Assembly: GCF_030160075.1 (NCBI RefSeq)
Contig: NZ_BSNQ01000005.1
Coordinates: forward strand, 186,001 to 250,000
Source: Dyella lipolytica
GTDB lineage: Bacteria; Pseudomonadota; Gammaproteobacteria; Xanthomonadales; Rhodanobacteraceae
Reading direction: 5' to 3'
Length of the DNA: 64,000 nucleotides
Shown here: positions 46,657 through 56,211 of the stretch, piece after piece
Layout: every line of letters begins with the position of its first letter
How positions within the stretch are numbered: the stretch's first letter is position 1
Program-made: the position numbers and the translations under genes
The notes under the pieces: model-generated
Told to the model about the DNA's origin: nothing
Seen by the model: only the letters and a program-made list of their open reading frames with translations
The model's database searches: none

Positions 46657-47709
46657 ATGACCCCAGCCACCATCCCGCGCCCGATCCTCGGCATCGAAAC
46701 ATCCTGCGACGAAACCGGCGTGGCCTTGCTGCGCTGGGAGCCGCAGGCGCCGGGGCGTGGGCTGCTGGCGCACACGCTTTATACCCAGATCAAGCTGCAC
46801 GCCGACTACGGCGGCGTGGTGCCGGAGCTGGCCAGTCGCGACCATGTGCGCAAACTGCTGCCGCTGGTGCACGAGGCCTTGTCTCAGGCCGGTTTGACCC
46901 CGGCCGACCTGGGCGGCGTGGCCTATACCGCCGGCCCCGGTTTGGTCGGCGCGCTGCTGGTGGGTGCCGCCACTGGCCGGGCGATGGCCTGGGCACTGGG
47001 TGTGCCGGCGATCGGCGTACATCACATGGAAGGGCATCTGCTGGCGCCACTGCTGGAAGACGATCCACCCGAGCCACCGTTTGTTGCATTGCTGGTGTCG
47101 GGTGGTCATTCGATGCTGGTAGAAGTGCAGGCCATCGGGCGTTACCGGATTCTGGGCGACACGCTGGACGATGCAGCTGGCGAAGCGTTCGACAAAACGG
47201 CCAAGCTGATGGGGCTGCCCTATCCGGGCGGCCCTGCGCTGGCGGCGCTGGCCAGCAGCGGACGCCCTGGCGTATTTCGCTTCTCTCGTCCGATGACCGA
47301 TCGTCCCGGCTTGGATTTCAGCTTCTCCGGCCTGAAGACCCAGGTGTTGCTGGCGTGGCAGCAGTCGGACCAGAGCGAACGAACGCGCGCCGATATCGCG
47401 CGCGCCTTCGAAGAAGCCATCGTCGATACCTTGCTGATCAAATGTCGACGCGCGCTGGCCGAGACGGGCGACAAACGACTGATCATCGCCGGCGGTGTCG
47501 GCGCCAATCGACGCTTGCGCGAAGAGCTGGCAGCCGCCGGCGTCAAGGATGGATTCAAGACCTATTTCCCGCGCCTGGATTTCTGCACTGACAACGGTGC
47601 GATGATCGCGCTGGCCGGTGCGATTCGGCTGGCTCATGGTCAGCATCAGGACGAATCGGTGCAGGTGTTCCCGCGCTGGGATCTGCAAACGCTGCCTCCT
47701 GCCGCTTGA
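46657..47709 (+). CDS. tsaD: tRNA N6-threonylcarbamoyladenosine biosynthesis protein TsaD
   Basis: Transfers threonylcarbamoyl to A37 of ANN-decoding tRNAs together with TsaB, TsaC and TsaE. 350 residues with the ASKHA fold. Features: [35 protein letters not shown], the metal-binding His pair in [62 protein letters not shown] and [13 protein letters not shown]. Divergent from rpsU and followed by folB after 32 nt. Confidence 0.96.
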   Translation: MTPATIPRPILGIETSCDETGVALLRWEPQAPGRGLLAHTLYTQIKLHADYGGVVPELASRDHVRKLLPLVHEALSQAGLTPADLGGVAYTAGPGLVGALLVGAATGRAMAWALGVPAIGVHHMEGHLLAPLLEDDPPEPPFVALLVSGGHSMLVEVQAIGRYRILGDTLDDAAGEAFDKTAKLMGLPYPGGPALAALASSGRPGVFRFSRPMTDRPGLDFSFSGLKTQVLLAWQQSDQSERTRADIARAFEEAIVDTLLIKCRRALAETGDKRLIIAGGVGANRRLREELAAAGVKDGFKTYFPRLDFCTDNGAMIALAGAIRLAHGQHQDESVQVFPRWDLQTLPPAA

Positions 47710-47741
47710 TCGCATCCCCCGCATCGCAGACTCTTACACGC

Positions 47742-48098
47742 ATGGATATCGTTTTCATCGAAGACCTCCGCATCGACACCGTCATCGGTATCTACGATTG
47801 GGAACGGCGCGTGCGCCAGACGCTTTCGTTCGACATCGAAATGGCCTTCGACAACACCGTGCCCGCTGCCAGCGACGACATCGCGCACACGCTCAACTAC
47901 AAGGACGTATCGAAGCGCCTGATGACCTATGTGAGCGAATCCAGTTTTGGATTGGTGGAGACCTTGGCCGAGCGCTGCGCGGGCATCATTCGCGAAGAAT
48001 TCGGCGTGGCGTGGGTGCGGCTGAAGCTGTCCAAGCCGGGTGCGGTGCGCGGAGCGAAAGCCGTAGGCGTGTGCATCGAGCGCGGCAAGCGGCCTTGA
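47742..48098 (+). CDS. folB: Dihydroneopterin aldolase
   Basis: Cleaves 7,8-dihydroneopterin to 6-hydroxymethyl-dihydropterin in folate synthesis. 118 residues, usual length: MDIVFIEDLRIDTVIGIYDWE with the active-site Glu, HTLNYKDVSKRLMTYVSES, LVETLAERCAGI and a C-terminal strand with LKLSKPGAVRGAKAVGV. The start at 47742 is chosen from family length; the frame reaches back 12 codons. folK, the next enzyme of the pathway, follows after 16 nt. Confidence 0.94.
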   Translation: MDIVFIEDLRIDTVIGIYDWERRVRQTLSFDIEMAFDNTVPAASDDIAHTLNYKDVSKRLMTYVSESSFGLVETLAERCAGIIREEFGVAWVRLKLSKPGAVRGAKAVGVCIERGKRP

Positions 48099-48114
48099 GC
48101 ACGGGTTCCGGTTG

Positions 48115-48597
48115 ATGGCACGCGTTTATCTCAGCCTGGGTTCCAATCAGGAACCGCATCGTTATCTGCGCGCGGCGCTGGAAGCATTGCGCGCGCGTTT
48201 TGGAGCGCTCGATGTATCGCCGGCGTATCGAAGTGCAGCGGTCGGTTTCAATGGCGCGGATTTCATCAATCTTGCCGTGGGTCTGGATACCGAACTTGCG
48301 CCGACGGCACTCAACGAATGGCTGCATGCGCTGGAAGACCGCAACGGCCGTCGCCGCGATGTGCCGCGTTACAGCGACCGTACACTCGACGTGGATATCG
48401 TGCTTTATGACGATCTAGTCACCCAGGGACCGGGGCATCTCGATATTCCGCGCAAAGAACTGAAGCACGCCTTCGTGCTCAAGCCGATGGTCGATATCGC
48501 CCCTACGCTTAGGCACCCCGTGAGCGGGCGCACGATGGCGGAGTTGTGGGCGGCGTTTCCCGTCGATCGCGAGCCGCTAGTCACTGAGGCGTTGTAG
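48115..48597 (+). CDS. folK: 2-amino-4-hydroxy-6-hydroxymethyldihydropteridine pyrophosphokinase
   Basis: Adds pyrophosphate to 6-hydroxymethyl-dihydropterin. 160 residues with the HPPK signatures VYLSLGSNQEPHRYL, SPAYRSAAVGF, FINLAVGLDT, RYSDRTLDVDIVLYDD (metal-binding aspartates) and LDIPRKELKHAFVLKPM. Start at ATG 48115; a TTG one codon earlier is also possible. The ribosome-binding site is weak, consistent with translation coupled to folB. Confidence 0.95.
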   Translation: MARVYLSLGSNQEPHRYLRAALEALRARFGALDVSPAYRSAAVGFNGADFINLAVGLDTELAPTALNEWLHALEDRNGRRRDVPRYSDRTLDVDIVLYDDLVTQGPGHLDIPRKELKHAFVLKPMVDIAPTLRHPVSGRTMAELWAAFPVDREPLVTEAL

Positions 48598-48623
48598 ATA
48601 GCCTTGTTTCGCCGCGTGAATCG

Positions 48624-49370
48624 CTAAATCACAACGCTGCGCCCGCCGTCGACACGAATGATCTGGCCCGTCACAAATGGCGCATCACGCAGCAGCCATA
48701 GCACCGTGTGAGCGACATCGTCGGGCGTGCCGGCGCGCTGCAATGGCGTGCGTGCAAGCATCGCCTGTTGATCGTCGTAGGGCTTGCCGTCGCTGGGCCA
48801 CATCACCGCGCCGGGTGCGACACCGTTGACGCGCACTTCCGGGCCAAGATCCAGCGCCAGCGTTCGCGTCATCGCAGCCAACGCGGCTTTGGCCATCACG
48901 TAGATCGGGTGGTTGGCCAGTGCGCGTTCCGCATAGATATCGATCAGATTGACAATGGCGCCGCGCGCCGCGCGCAACGCAGGTAACGCGGCCTGAGTCA
49001 GAAAGAACGGCGCTTGTGCGTTGGAAGCGAATAGTTCGTTCCACTGCGCCACCGTGGCCGTCTCCAGCGTCGTGGGGTAGAACGCGGACGCATTGTTTAT
49101 CAGCGCATCGAGCCTTCCATAGCGTGCCAGTGTGGCCTCGACGAGCCGCGGCAGGGCCTGCATGTCGGCGAGATCGGTCTGCAGAACCAGTGCGCTGTTT
49201 GCGCGTTGCGCAGCGAGTTCGGCAGCGAGCGCATCCGCTTCAGTGATCGAGCGATGGCAATGTAGCGCGAGATCGTAATCGGCAGCGTGCAATGCGCGCG
49301 CTATCACTGCGCCAACACGCCTGGCGCCGCCAGTAATCAGTACGACCGGACGCGGGTTGGACGAACTCAT
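48624..49370 (-). CDS. SDR-family pteridine reductase (PTR1/FolM-like)
   Basis: 248-residue short-chain dehydrogenase. The cofactor motif is TGGARRVGAVIARAL; the TGxxxRxG form with Arg, in place of the usual TGxxxGIG, is diagnostic of PTR1/FolM pteridine reductases. Also present: INNASAFYPTTLE, the catalytic Tyr-Lys pair in YVMAKAALAAMTR, and VNGVAPGAVMWP. It would reduce dihydrobiopterin or dihydrofolate-like pterins with NADPH. It is convergent with folBK, a fitting neighbourhood. Confidence 0.9.
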   Translation of the reverse strand: MSSSNPRPVVLITGGARRVGAVIARALHAADYDLALHCHRSITEADALAAELAAQRANSALVLQTDLADMQALPRLVEATLARYGRLDALINNASAFYPTTLETATVAQWNELFASNAQAPFFLTQAALPALRAARGAIVNLIDIYAERALANHPIYVMAKAALAAMTRTLALDLGPEVRVNGVAPGAVMWPSDGKPYDDQQAMLARTPLQRAGTPDDVAHTVLWLLRDAPFVTGQIIRVDGGRSVVI

Positions 49371-49445
49371 GCGACGGCTCCTGCACGATAACGGCGACGG
49401 CGCGCAGCTTGACGCAAACTTTGCGCTGCGTCATCCCAAGCACTT

Positions 49446-50129
49446 TCAAGGATTGCGCGTGGCCTGCACTTCTTGCGATGCCGCGGCGGTGGGAGTTTCG
49501 TCTTCATCGTCGATGCCGATCTCGCTCTTCAGCATGGCAATGGTGGTGGCGGCAACCTGTCGCGTGTCGTAGTAGGCATAGCCGCCGACACCGACGGCAC
49601 CGATCAGCGGCATCCAGCGCGAAAGGCCTTCGCCCAACGCGCGCTGTGTGACCTTCACGCCGATCTGCTTGGCGATGCGCTCGATCAGGCCATAGGAAAG
49701 ACGCCGGAAGATCAGGCGATCGCCCAGCCGCACCACCAGGTCGCGAAATGCCTGTGCCGAGGTGTGACGGAACAGACACCACAGCATCTGCTCGCGGCCC
49801 AGTTCGGCGTGCTTGCCGTAGGCAGCGGCGATGTCGCTGACTAGCTGCGCCTGGATTTTCCAGATTGAAATCAGCTCCGGCAGAATGGTGATCCAGCCGA
49901 GCGGCCCCGGCGGCAGCGCCAGCGAACCCGCCGTGATGGCGGCGCGTTTCGCCGCTCGCCCGGTCAACCGGCGTGCTTCCGCCTCCGGATCTTTGCTGCT
50001 GTGGATCTTGCTATCGGGGATCTGGCTGACGAAATCCAGAATCGCCCGGGTGACCCGGTTGCTCGCATCGTCCTGGATGATGACGGCCGGAAGATTGCCA
50101 CCGGCTTTGATCTGGTTGGGCTCGGTCAT
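49446..50129 (-). CDS. EcsC family protein
   Basis: 227 residues with an EcsC-like domain: ITAGSLALPPGPLGWITILPELISIWKIQ in two pieces, IAAAYGKHAELGREQMLWCLF and MPLIGAVGVGGYAYYDTRQVAATTI. A hydrophobic centre suggests membrane association. EcsC proteins are linked to ABC transporter genes in Bacilli but their function is unknown. Start ATG 50129 is preceded by GGAG at 6 nt; an upstream in-frame start lacks that. Confidence 0.85.
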   Translation of the reverse strand: MTEPNQIKAGGNLPAVIIQDDASNRVTRAILDFVSQIPDSKIHSSKDPEAEARRLTGRAAKRAAITAGSLALPPGPLGWITILPELISIWKIQAQLVSDIAAAYGKHAELGREQMLWCLFRHTSAQAFRDLVVRLGDRLIFRRLSYGLIERIAKQIGVKVTQRALGEGLSRWMPLIGAVGVGGYAYYDTRQVAATTIAMLKSEIGIDDEDETPTAAASQEVQATRNP

Positions 50130-50213
50130 GCCGCGCTCCATGGAAGAACGTTCAGGGATCATAGTCCGGCACCGCGGAGCGCTGATGAGGGCGGCATGAA
50201 TCGGCCGGCAGCG

Positions 50214-50723
50214 TCATTGCCCTCGCCTTGGCAGTTTCCAATCCGGGCGAATGAAATGGCAGGTGTAGCCATCGGGGTAACGTTCCAGATAATCCTGATG
50301 TTCCGGCTCGGCTTGCCAGAACGGACCCGCGGGGGCGATCTCAGTGACCACCTTGCCGGGCCAGAGCCCCGATGCATCGGCGTCGGCCACAGCGTCTTCA
50401 GCGGTCTGTTTCTGCCGGTCGTCGAGAAAGAAGATGGCCGAGCGGTAGCTCATGCCCACATCGTTGCCCTGGCGGTTCTTCGTCGTCGGGTCGTGGATCT
50501 GGAAAAAGAACTCGAGAATCTGGCGGTAGCTGATCTGGCTCGGATCGAACACGATCTCGATCGCTTCGGCATGCGTGCCATGGTTGCGATACGTGGCGTT
50601 GGCTACATCACCGCCGGAGTAGCCCACGCGTGTGGACAGCACTCCCGCGTAACGTCGCAGCAAATCCTGCATGCCCCAGAAGCAGCCGCCTGCCAGGATG
50701 GCCGTTTCGGTTTTCGTCGTCAT
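50214..50723 (-). CDS. msrA: Peptide methionine-S-sulfoxide reductase MsrA
   Basis: Reduces the S-epimer of methionine sulfoxide in oxidised proteins. 169 residues with the catalytic motif [10 protein letters not shown] (Cys14), [50 protein letters not shown]. The typical C-terminal resolving cysteine region is short: the protein ends '[16 protein letters not shown]' with one late Cys. No signal peptide, so cytoplasmic. Monocistronic. Confidence 0.95.
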   Translation of the reverse strand: MTTKTETAILAGGCFWGMQDLLRRYAGVLSTRVGYSGGDVANATYRNHGTHAEAIEIVFDPSQISYRQILEFFFQIHDPTTKNRQGNDVGMSYRSAIFFLDDRQKQTAEDAVADADASGLWPGKVVTEIAPAGPFWQAEPEHQDYLERYPDGYTCHFIRPDWKLPRRGQ

Positions 50724-50879
50724 GTATGTGTCCTTCCCATAAGTGACCGTTGTGCGTTTTCAGGCCGACATGCGATGCAAGGTGCCTGGACACTACATGG
50801 GGGCAGCTACAAGGAATCTAGGCATCCGTCGGCGGATAGCCGGGCATGACTTCTGGGACGGGGTACGGTCGTAATGGAA

Positions 50880-50891
50880 ATGTTATAACAT
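50880..50891 (+). promoter_or_regulatory. Zur-box-like palindrome before a TonB-dependent receptor
   Basis: Perfect 12-bp palindrome ATGTTATAACAT within GAAATGTTATAACATAT, 43 nt before the receptor ATG. The core GTTATAAC and the flank GAAATGTTATA match one half of the enterobacterial Zur box consensus (GAAATGTTATA and its mirror). It may overlap the -10 region (TATAAC). This points to zinc-dependent control of the receptor gene. Confidence 0.6.
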
Positions 50892-50933
50892 ATCGACCTT
50901 GTTATCCCGATCAACGCCCGCCGGAACCCCAGC

Positions 50934-53162
50934 ATGAAATTATCTCCGCTCGCCCTTGGCCTGAGCCTCGCGTTGTACGCCGCCAGCAGTTATGCCACTG
51001 CCGCGACCGTGGCAAACACGTCCGGCACATTGCCTGCGACCGCTTCATCAAGTGCGACGGCCCAGCAGCCTGCCGATGGCGATACGGACGACACCACAAC
51101 GAATAACGATGGTTCGCGCAATCGCGGCCCGTCCAAGGTCAAGCAGCTTGGCGCGGTGAACGTGTCCGCCGCGCTGGACCAGGCACGCAATGCGCTGTCG
51201 CCGGACACCGGCAGCAGCCAGTACGTCATCACCGCGCAGAATATCCAGGCGTTGCCCCTGGGCGACGCCACGCCACTGAACCAGGTGCTGCTGCAGGCGC
51301 CGGGCGTGGTGCAGGATTCCTACGGTCAGCTGCATGTGCGCGGCGACCACGCCAATCTGCAGTACCGCATCAATGGCGTGATGATTCCCGAGTCGATCTC
51401 CGGCTTCGGCCAGACCCTGGATCCGCGCACGATCCAGACGATCAAGCTGCTCGATGGCGCCTTGCCGGCACAGTACGGAGAGCGTACGGCGGCCGTGGTG
51501 GACATCACCACCAAGAGCGGCGCGGAACTCGGCAACGGCGGCAGCGTGGGTATTACAGGCGGATCGTTCGGAACCTTGAATCCCTATGCGTCGATCTGGG
51601 GTAGTAGCGGGAATTGGAGTTACTTCTTCACCGCCAACTACCTCGAGAACAATGTCGGCATCGAAAATCCGACCTCGAGCAAAGATCCGATTCACGATCA
51701 CACCAATCAGGTGAAGGCGTTCGGCGACGTGTCGTACCTGATCGACAACAACACGCGGTTGAGCTTCATCTTCGGCATGACCAACAACCGCTTCCAGATT
51801 CCGAACAATCCGAATCAGACGCCGGCGTTCGGCTATCTGGACACCGTCAATTTCAATTCCGCCAATCTCAACGAACTTCAGAACGAGCAGACTCGCTTCG
51901 GCTCGCTGGCGCTGCAAGGCAAGTTCGGCAATACCAATTACCAGGTTTCGGTGGGCCAGCGTTTCAGTGGTCTGCAGTACTACCCCGACGACATAGGCGA
52001 TCTGATGTTCAACGGCGTGGCGGGGCAGATCAATCAGGGCGATCACGCGTCTACCTTGCAGGCGGATTTCGCGACGCCGTGGGGCGGCGACCACACGTTG
52101 CGCTACGGTGTCTACGGTGAATTCGATCGGGCCTATACCAACACCAATTCGCTGGTGTTTCCCGCCAATCCGGATGGTAGCCAGGCCAGCACCGTGCCTT
52201 TCAATATCTTCACGAGCGAGAAGATCACGGCTAAAACGTGGGCTGCGTATGTTCAGGACGAGTGGAATATCACCGACAACTTGACCTTGAACTATGGCTT
52301 GCGCGGCGACCGTTACCAGGCGTTTCGCGAGGAGAGCCAGCTAAGCCCGCGCGTGGGCGCAGTCTGGCAGGCCACCGACAGCACCACCGTGCATGCCGGG
52401 TACTCGCGTTATTTCACGCCGCCGCAGACGGAGCTTATTTCCAACGAATCCATCGCGCTGTTCGCCAACACCACTAACGCAGTTTTGAACTACGGCAACA
52501 ACACACCACTGGTGGAGCGGTCCAACTACTACGACATCGGTGTTTCGCAGAACATAGGCTCGGCCTGGACCGTTGGACTGGACTCCTATTACCGTGACGC
52601 GAGCCGTCTGCAGGATCTAGGCCAGTTCGGCACTGCACTGGTGTACTCCACCTTTAACTACAAGTACGGTCGCGTGCGCGGCAATGAGCTCTCGGTCACT
52701 TACAACCAAGGGCCGGTGTCCGCGTACTTCAACTTTGCCTATAGCCGTGCGATGGGCAAGGATGTAATCACCAGTCAGTACAACTTCCATCCGGATGCGC
52801 TGATTTACATCGCCGACAACTTCATTCATCTCGATCACGATCAGAAAGAGACTTCCTCGGGCGGCATCAGCTACGCCATCACCGACACCACCAAGGTGGG
52901 CGCCGATTACCTCTTCGGCAGCGGCTTGCGCGAGGAAGGTTTGACGCCGAATGGTCTCTCGCTGCCTTACTACTTCCAGCTCAATCTAAGCGTGTCGCAC
53001 GACTTCAACTTCGACAGCTTCGGCAAGCTGCATACGCAGCTGGCGCTGATCAATGCGCTGGATCGTACGTATGAGTTGCGCAGCGGTACCGGCATCGGTG
53101 TCGGCGCGCCACAATTCGGGCCGCGTCGCGGGATGTATCTGTCGCTGCAAAAGGATTTTTGA
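50934..53162 (+). CDS. TonB-dependent receptor, possibly zinc-regulated
   Basis: 742-residue outer membrane receptor. Signal peptide (MKLSPLALGLSLALYAASSYA), a long Thr/Asp/Asn-rich spacer (about 22-70), plug domain (VITAQNIQALPLGDATPLNQ; VRGDHANLQYRINGVMIPES; YGERTAAVVDITTKSG), and a barrel with TonB-receptor C-terminal end GMYLSLQKDF. The plug variant with 'RGDHANLQYRINGV' belongs to receptors of the OM-receptor group without a carbohydrate signature. The Zur-like palindrome upstream suggests zinc uptake (ZnuD-like role), though no His-rich loops are seen. Weak ribosome-binding site (GGAA). Confidence 0.9.
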   Translation: MKLSPLALGLSLALYAASSYATAATVANTSGTLPATASSSATAQQPADGDTDDTTTNNDGSRNRGPSKVKQLGAVNVSAALDQARNALSPDTGSSQYVITAQNIQALPLGDATPLNQVLLQAPGVVQDSYGQLHVRGDHANLQYRINGVMIPESISGFGQTLDPRTIQTIKLLDGALPAQYGERTAAVVDITTKSGAELGNGGSVGITGGSFGTLNPYASIWGSSGNWSYFFTANYLENNVGIENPTSSKDPIHDHTNQVKAFGDVSYLIDNNTRLSFIFGMTNNRFQIPNNPNQTPAFGYLDTVNFNSANLNELQNEQTRFGSLALQGKFGNTNYQVSVGQRFSGLQYYPDDIGDLMFNGVAGQINQGDHASTLQADFATPWGGDHTLRYGVYGEFDRAYTNTNSLVFPANPDGSQASTVPFNIFTSEKITAKTWAAYVQDEWNITDNLTLNYGLRGDRYQAFREESQLSPRVGAVWQATDSTTVHAGYSRYFTPPQTELISNESIALFANTTNAVLNYGNNTPLVERSNYYDIGVSQNIGSAWTVGLDSYYRDASRLQDLGQFGTALVYSTFNYKYGRVRGNELSVTYNQGPVSAYFNFAYSRAMGKDVITSQYNFHPDALIYIADNFIHLDHDQKETSSGGISYAITDTTKVGADYLFGSGLREEGLTPNGLSLPYYFQLNLSVSHDFNFDSFGKLHTQLALINALDRTYELRSGTGIGVGAPQFGPRRGMYLSLQKDF

Positions 53163-53174
53163 TCGCGGGGATAA

Positions 53175-53353
53175 CCCCTTCTCCCCTTTGGGGAGAAGGT
53201 TGGGATGAGGGGGCAACCTCGCAGCAGTGTTTAGTCGAAGCGTGCTCCGATGAAGCAGTGCCGCAAGATTGACCCCTCACTTCAATCCTCTTCCTCGCTC
53301 CTCAGAACGGGGCCATCCATGGCCCCTCCCCGCGTCCCAAAGGGGAGAGGAGG
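53175..53353. repeat. Intergenic palindromic repeat, copy E (extended form)
   Basis: Left foot CCCCTTCTCCCCTTTGGGGA, right foot CCCAAAGGGGAGAGGAGG. It has the same extra module as copy C, here GGGGCCAT-CC-ATGGCCCC at 53309-53326 flanked by CTCGCTCCTCAGA and TCCCCGCGT. It fills the space between the convergent receptor and ctpA genes. Confidence 0.88.
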
Positions 53354-53395
53354 CGAACGCGAAGGGCAACGTTACTAAATGGCCGCTTCGTTCGA

Positions 53396-54754
53396 TCAGT
53401 GCGCTGTTGCCGAGGGCGAACTAGCATCGTGGCGTAATGCCAGTCCTTTAAGAATGTTCAAGGCCTGCGACAACGCATAGTCGGTGGTCGCCAGTTTTTC
53501 GTTCTCGGCGCTGCCATCATTGTTGATGTTGTCGTCACCCTTGGCGGAGGCTTCATTGGCCAGATGGTGCGGCAGATCCGCTTCGGAACTGATCGGTTCG
53601 GCCGCGCTGTCCACCTTGGCGACGGTCAGATCGCCCAGGGCGATATCCGGCTTGATGCCTTCGGCCTGAATCGACGTGCCATTGGGCGTGTAATAACGGG
53701 CCGTGGTGAGTTTTACGGCGTGCTCCGCATCGAGCGGCAGTACGGTTTGCACCACGCCCTTGCCGAAAGTGCGGCGGCCGACGATGAGGGCGCGATGGTT
53801 GTCCTTGAGTGCGCCGGAAACGATCTCGGCGGCCGAAGCGGTGCCGTTATCGGTCAGCAGCACCATCGGTGCACCGTTGAGCAGATCGCCTGGATGCGCC
53901 GTGAAGGTGAGGTTGGAGTCGGGCAGGCGGCCACGCGTCGTGACGATCGTGCCCGAATCCAGGAAGTCGTCGCTGACCGCTACCGCCGCCGTCAGCAGAC
54001 CGCCTGGGTTGGAGCGCAGATCGAGGATGGCGCCTTTTTGCGGACCGTTTTTCTGCAGCAGTGCACCCAGTTTCTTTTCGAGGTCGCCGGCGGTGTCGTC
54101 CTGGAACTGGCTGATGCGGATATAGGCATAGCCGGGTTCCAGTTCGCGCGTCTTTACGCTGGTCATCGAGATGCGTTCGCGGGTCATGGTCAGGGAGACC
54201 GGCTGGTCGGCCTTTTCATGCAGGATACCCAGCGTGACCTTGGTGCCCGGGTCGCCGCGCAGGGCGTCGAACATACTGTCGATGTTGTCCGCGGTGATCG
54301 TTTTACCGTTGATCGCCGTGATCACGTCACCCGGCTTGATACCGGCGCGCGAGGCCGGGGTGTCGTCGATTGGCGAGACGATGCGCAGCAGGCCATTGTC
54401 TTCCATCACTTCGATGCCTAGACCGCCGTACTGGCCGGTGGTGTCCTCATCGAGTTCCTGCAGGCCTTCCTTGTCGAGGTAGGCGCTATGTGGATCCAGG
54501 CCGGCAAGCATGCCCTTGATCGCATCGTTCATCAGGGTCTTGTTGTCGACCTTTTCCACATAGGCCTGGCGGATGATCTGGTAGACGTGCGCAAAGTTGC
54601 GCACATCGTCCATATTGACCTGATCTACCGGTGCGGCGCTGCTGGAAGCCTTCGCCGGAGCCGCGGTGTCGGCCTGAGCATCGGGCGCTGCCTGCGCATG
54701 CAGCAAGGGCGTCGCCAGCAGCAGGGCGAGCAGGCATGGGCGGAAAAGACGCAT
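53396..54754 (-). CDS. ctpA: Carboxy-terminal processing protease (S41 family)
   Basis: 452-residue periplasmic protease. Signal peptide MRLFRPCLLALLLATPLLHA followed by an Ala/Ser-rich linker; PDZ domain (GGLGIEVMEDNGLLRIVSPI ... GDVITAINGKTI) and S41 catalytic core. Catalytic dyad Ser307 (DNGTASAAEIVSGAL) and Lys332 (GRRTFGKGVVQ), 25 residues apart as in other CtpA enzymes. It trims proteins or peptidoglycan enzymes in the periplasm. Start ATG 54754 has GGAG 6 nt before it. It follows the EnvC-like gene by 125 nt on the same strand, a common pairing in gammaproteobacteria. Confidence 0.95.
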   Translation of the reverse strand: MRLFRPCLLALLLATPLLHAQAAPDAQADTAAPAKASSSAAPVDQVNMDDVRNFAHVYQIIRQAYVEKVDNKTLMNDAIKGMLAGLDPHSAYLDKEGLQELDEDTTGQYGGLGIEVMEDNGLLRIVSPIDDTPASRAGIKPGDVITAINGKTITADNIDSMFDALRGDPGTKVTLGILHEKADQPVSLTMTRERISMTSVKTRELEPGYAYIRISQFQDDTAGDLEKKLGALLQKNGPQKGAILDLRSNPGGLLTAAVAVSDDFLDSGTIVTTRGRLPDSNLTFTAHPGDLLNGAPMVLLTDNGTASAAEIVSGALKDNHRALIVGRRTFGKGVVQTVLPLDAEHAVKLTTARYYTPNGTSIQAEGIKPDIALGDLTVAKVDSAAEPISSEADLPHHLANEASAKGDDNINNDGSAENEKLATTDYALSQALNILKGLALRHDASSPSATAH

Positions 54755-54879
54755 GGGAAACTCCACAGAAAAGGATATGACAACGCGGTTGAGACCGCTT
54801 TGCGCCGTCGGAATTCAGATCTAAAGAATACGCCGATCAGGGTTGCGTAGACGTTGCCCGCCTTCCGGTTATACGGACG

Positions 54880-56064
54880 TCAACGCTTCTGGCTCAACCA
54901 CCCACGGGGGTCGACCGGCTTACCGTCGTGGCGCAGCTCGAAATAGACGCCGGTGCTGTCGCTGGTTGTGAGTCCGGCGGTGCCAAGCCCCTCGCCGGCC
55001 GCCACGTCATCGCCGACCCCATGCAGCAGGGACTCGTTGTTGCCGTACATGCTCAGCCAGCCGTTGCCGTGGTTGAGGATGATCAACTGACCATAGCCGC
55101 GCAGGAAGTGGGCGTAGACCACCCGTCCGCGCGCCACCGCATGGACTTCGCTGCCGCGAGGGGCGGCGATCAGCACGCCGTTGCCGAAATTGTGTACGGC
55201 GCCAGCGGCCGGCCAAGGCAGGTTGCCGCGGATATTGGCCAGGACCTTGCCGGGCTCGACGCCCGGTAGCGCCGGGTTGGGCCGCGCCCTGCGCGCTGCT
55301 TCGCGAGCCGCCTCGTCGATGGCCTTCTGTAGTTTGAGCAAGAGATCGTCCAACGACTGCTCGTTCTGCTTCATGCCGGCCAGCCGCTGCGCCTCATTCT
55401 TGTATTGCGTGTCGATCTGGCTGGCTAGCCTCTGCTGCTCCTTGCGTTGCTGTTCCAGCGCATCGGCCTGCTGCAGGCGTTGCGCACGGGTGGCCTGCAG
55501 GGCCTGCTGCTCGGCGGTGATCTGGGTTTCCAGATCCTGCAGCTTGGTCAGTTCGGTCATCAGCTGCTGCACTTTCTGCAAGCGGTCTTGCTGGAAATAT
55601 TTGGAGTAGGCGAGAGAGCGGGCGATGCGTGCGATGTCTTCGTCGCCCAACAACAAGCGCAGATCCGAACCTTGGCCGACGGCATACGTCGCGCGCAACA
55701 GATCGGCAATCGCCGCACGCTGACTGTTGAGGTTCTGATTGAGCGCCGTTCGTTGCGTTTGTAACTGATCCAGCTGCTGTTGCTTGGCGGCGATCTGGGC
55801 ATCGGTGTCGCGTACGGCTTTGGCGGCTCCGGCTACGGCGTCCGATTGCTTGGCTAGCGTGGCGTTCACGCTATCGCGGCGGGCGGCGGTATCGGCCTGC
55901 TCTTTGGCCAGCGCCTGCATCTTGGCGCGCAGATCGGCGAGTTGTTGCCGCGTCTGAGCCTGCTCAGCTTCGCTCTTGGCGTCCTGGGCCGCATAGGCGG
56001 ACGCGATCGCGCAGGCAATTAGGAGGGATACGAGCAGTCGGAGGGTGCGGGAATATGTCGGCAT
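54880..56064 (-). CDS. envC: EnvC-like murein hydrolase activator
   Basis: 394 residues: signal peptide (to AYAA, residue 26), a long coiled coil (about 28-265, rich in Gln/Ala/Lys/Arg), and a C-terminal LytM/M23 domain. The zinc-binding residues of active M23 peptidases are missing: the H-x3-D site reads NFGNGVLIAAPRG and the HxH site reads GVYFELRHDG. This degeneration is typical of EnvC, which activates amidases AmiA/AmiB at the division septum instead of cutting itself. Upstream of ctpA on the same strand. Confidence 0.9.
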   Translation of the reverse strand: MPTYSRTLRLLVSLLIACAIASAYAAQDAKSEAEQAQTRQQLADLRAKMQALAKEQADTAARRDSVNATLAKQSDAVAGAAKAVRDTDAQIAAKQQQLDQLQTQRTALNQNLNSQRAAIADLLRATYAVGQGSDLRLLLGDEDIARIARSLAYSKYFQQDRLQKVQQLMTELTKLQDLETQITAEQQALQATRAQRLQQADALEQQRKEQQRLASQIDTQYKNEAQRLAGMKQNEQSLDDLLLKLQKAIDEAAREAARRARPNPALPGVEPGKVLANIRGNLPWPAAGAVHNFGNGVLIAAPRGSEVHAVARGRVVYAHFLRGYGQLIILNHGNGWLSMYGNNESLLHGVGDDVAAGEGLGTAGLTTSDSTGVYFELRHDGKPVDPRGWLSQKR

Positions 56065-56211
56065 GCGCGGATTATGTCCGAGCTGGACTCATCCGGCGAG
56101 AAGGGCTGAATGGCGTCCTGGCGCGCCCTCACAGCCCTCGACTCGAAATTGGTCTGTTAGCGCGTGCTGTAACAGACGACAACGCTTTTTCATTTGGACG
56201 TCTAGCCGGCT

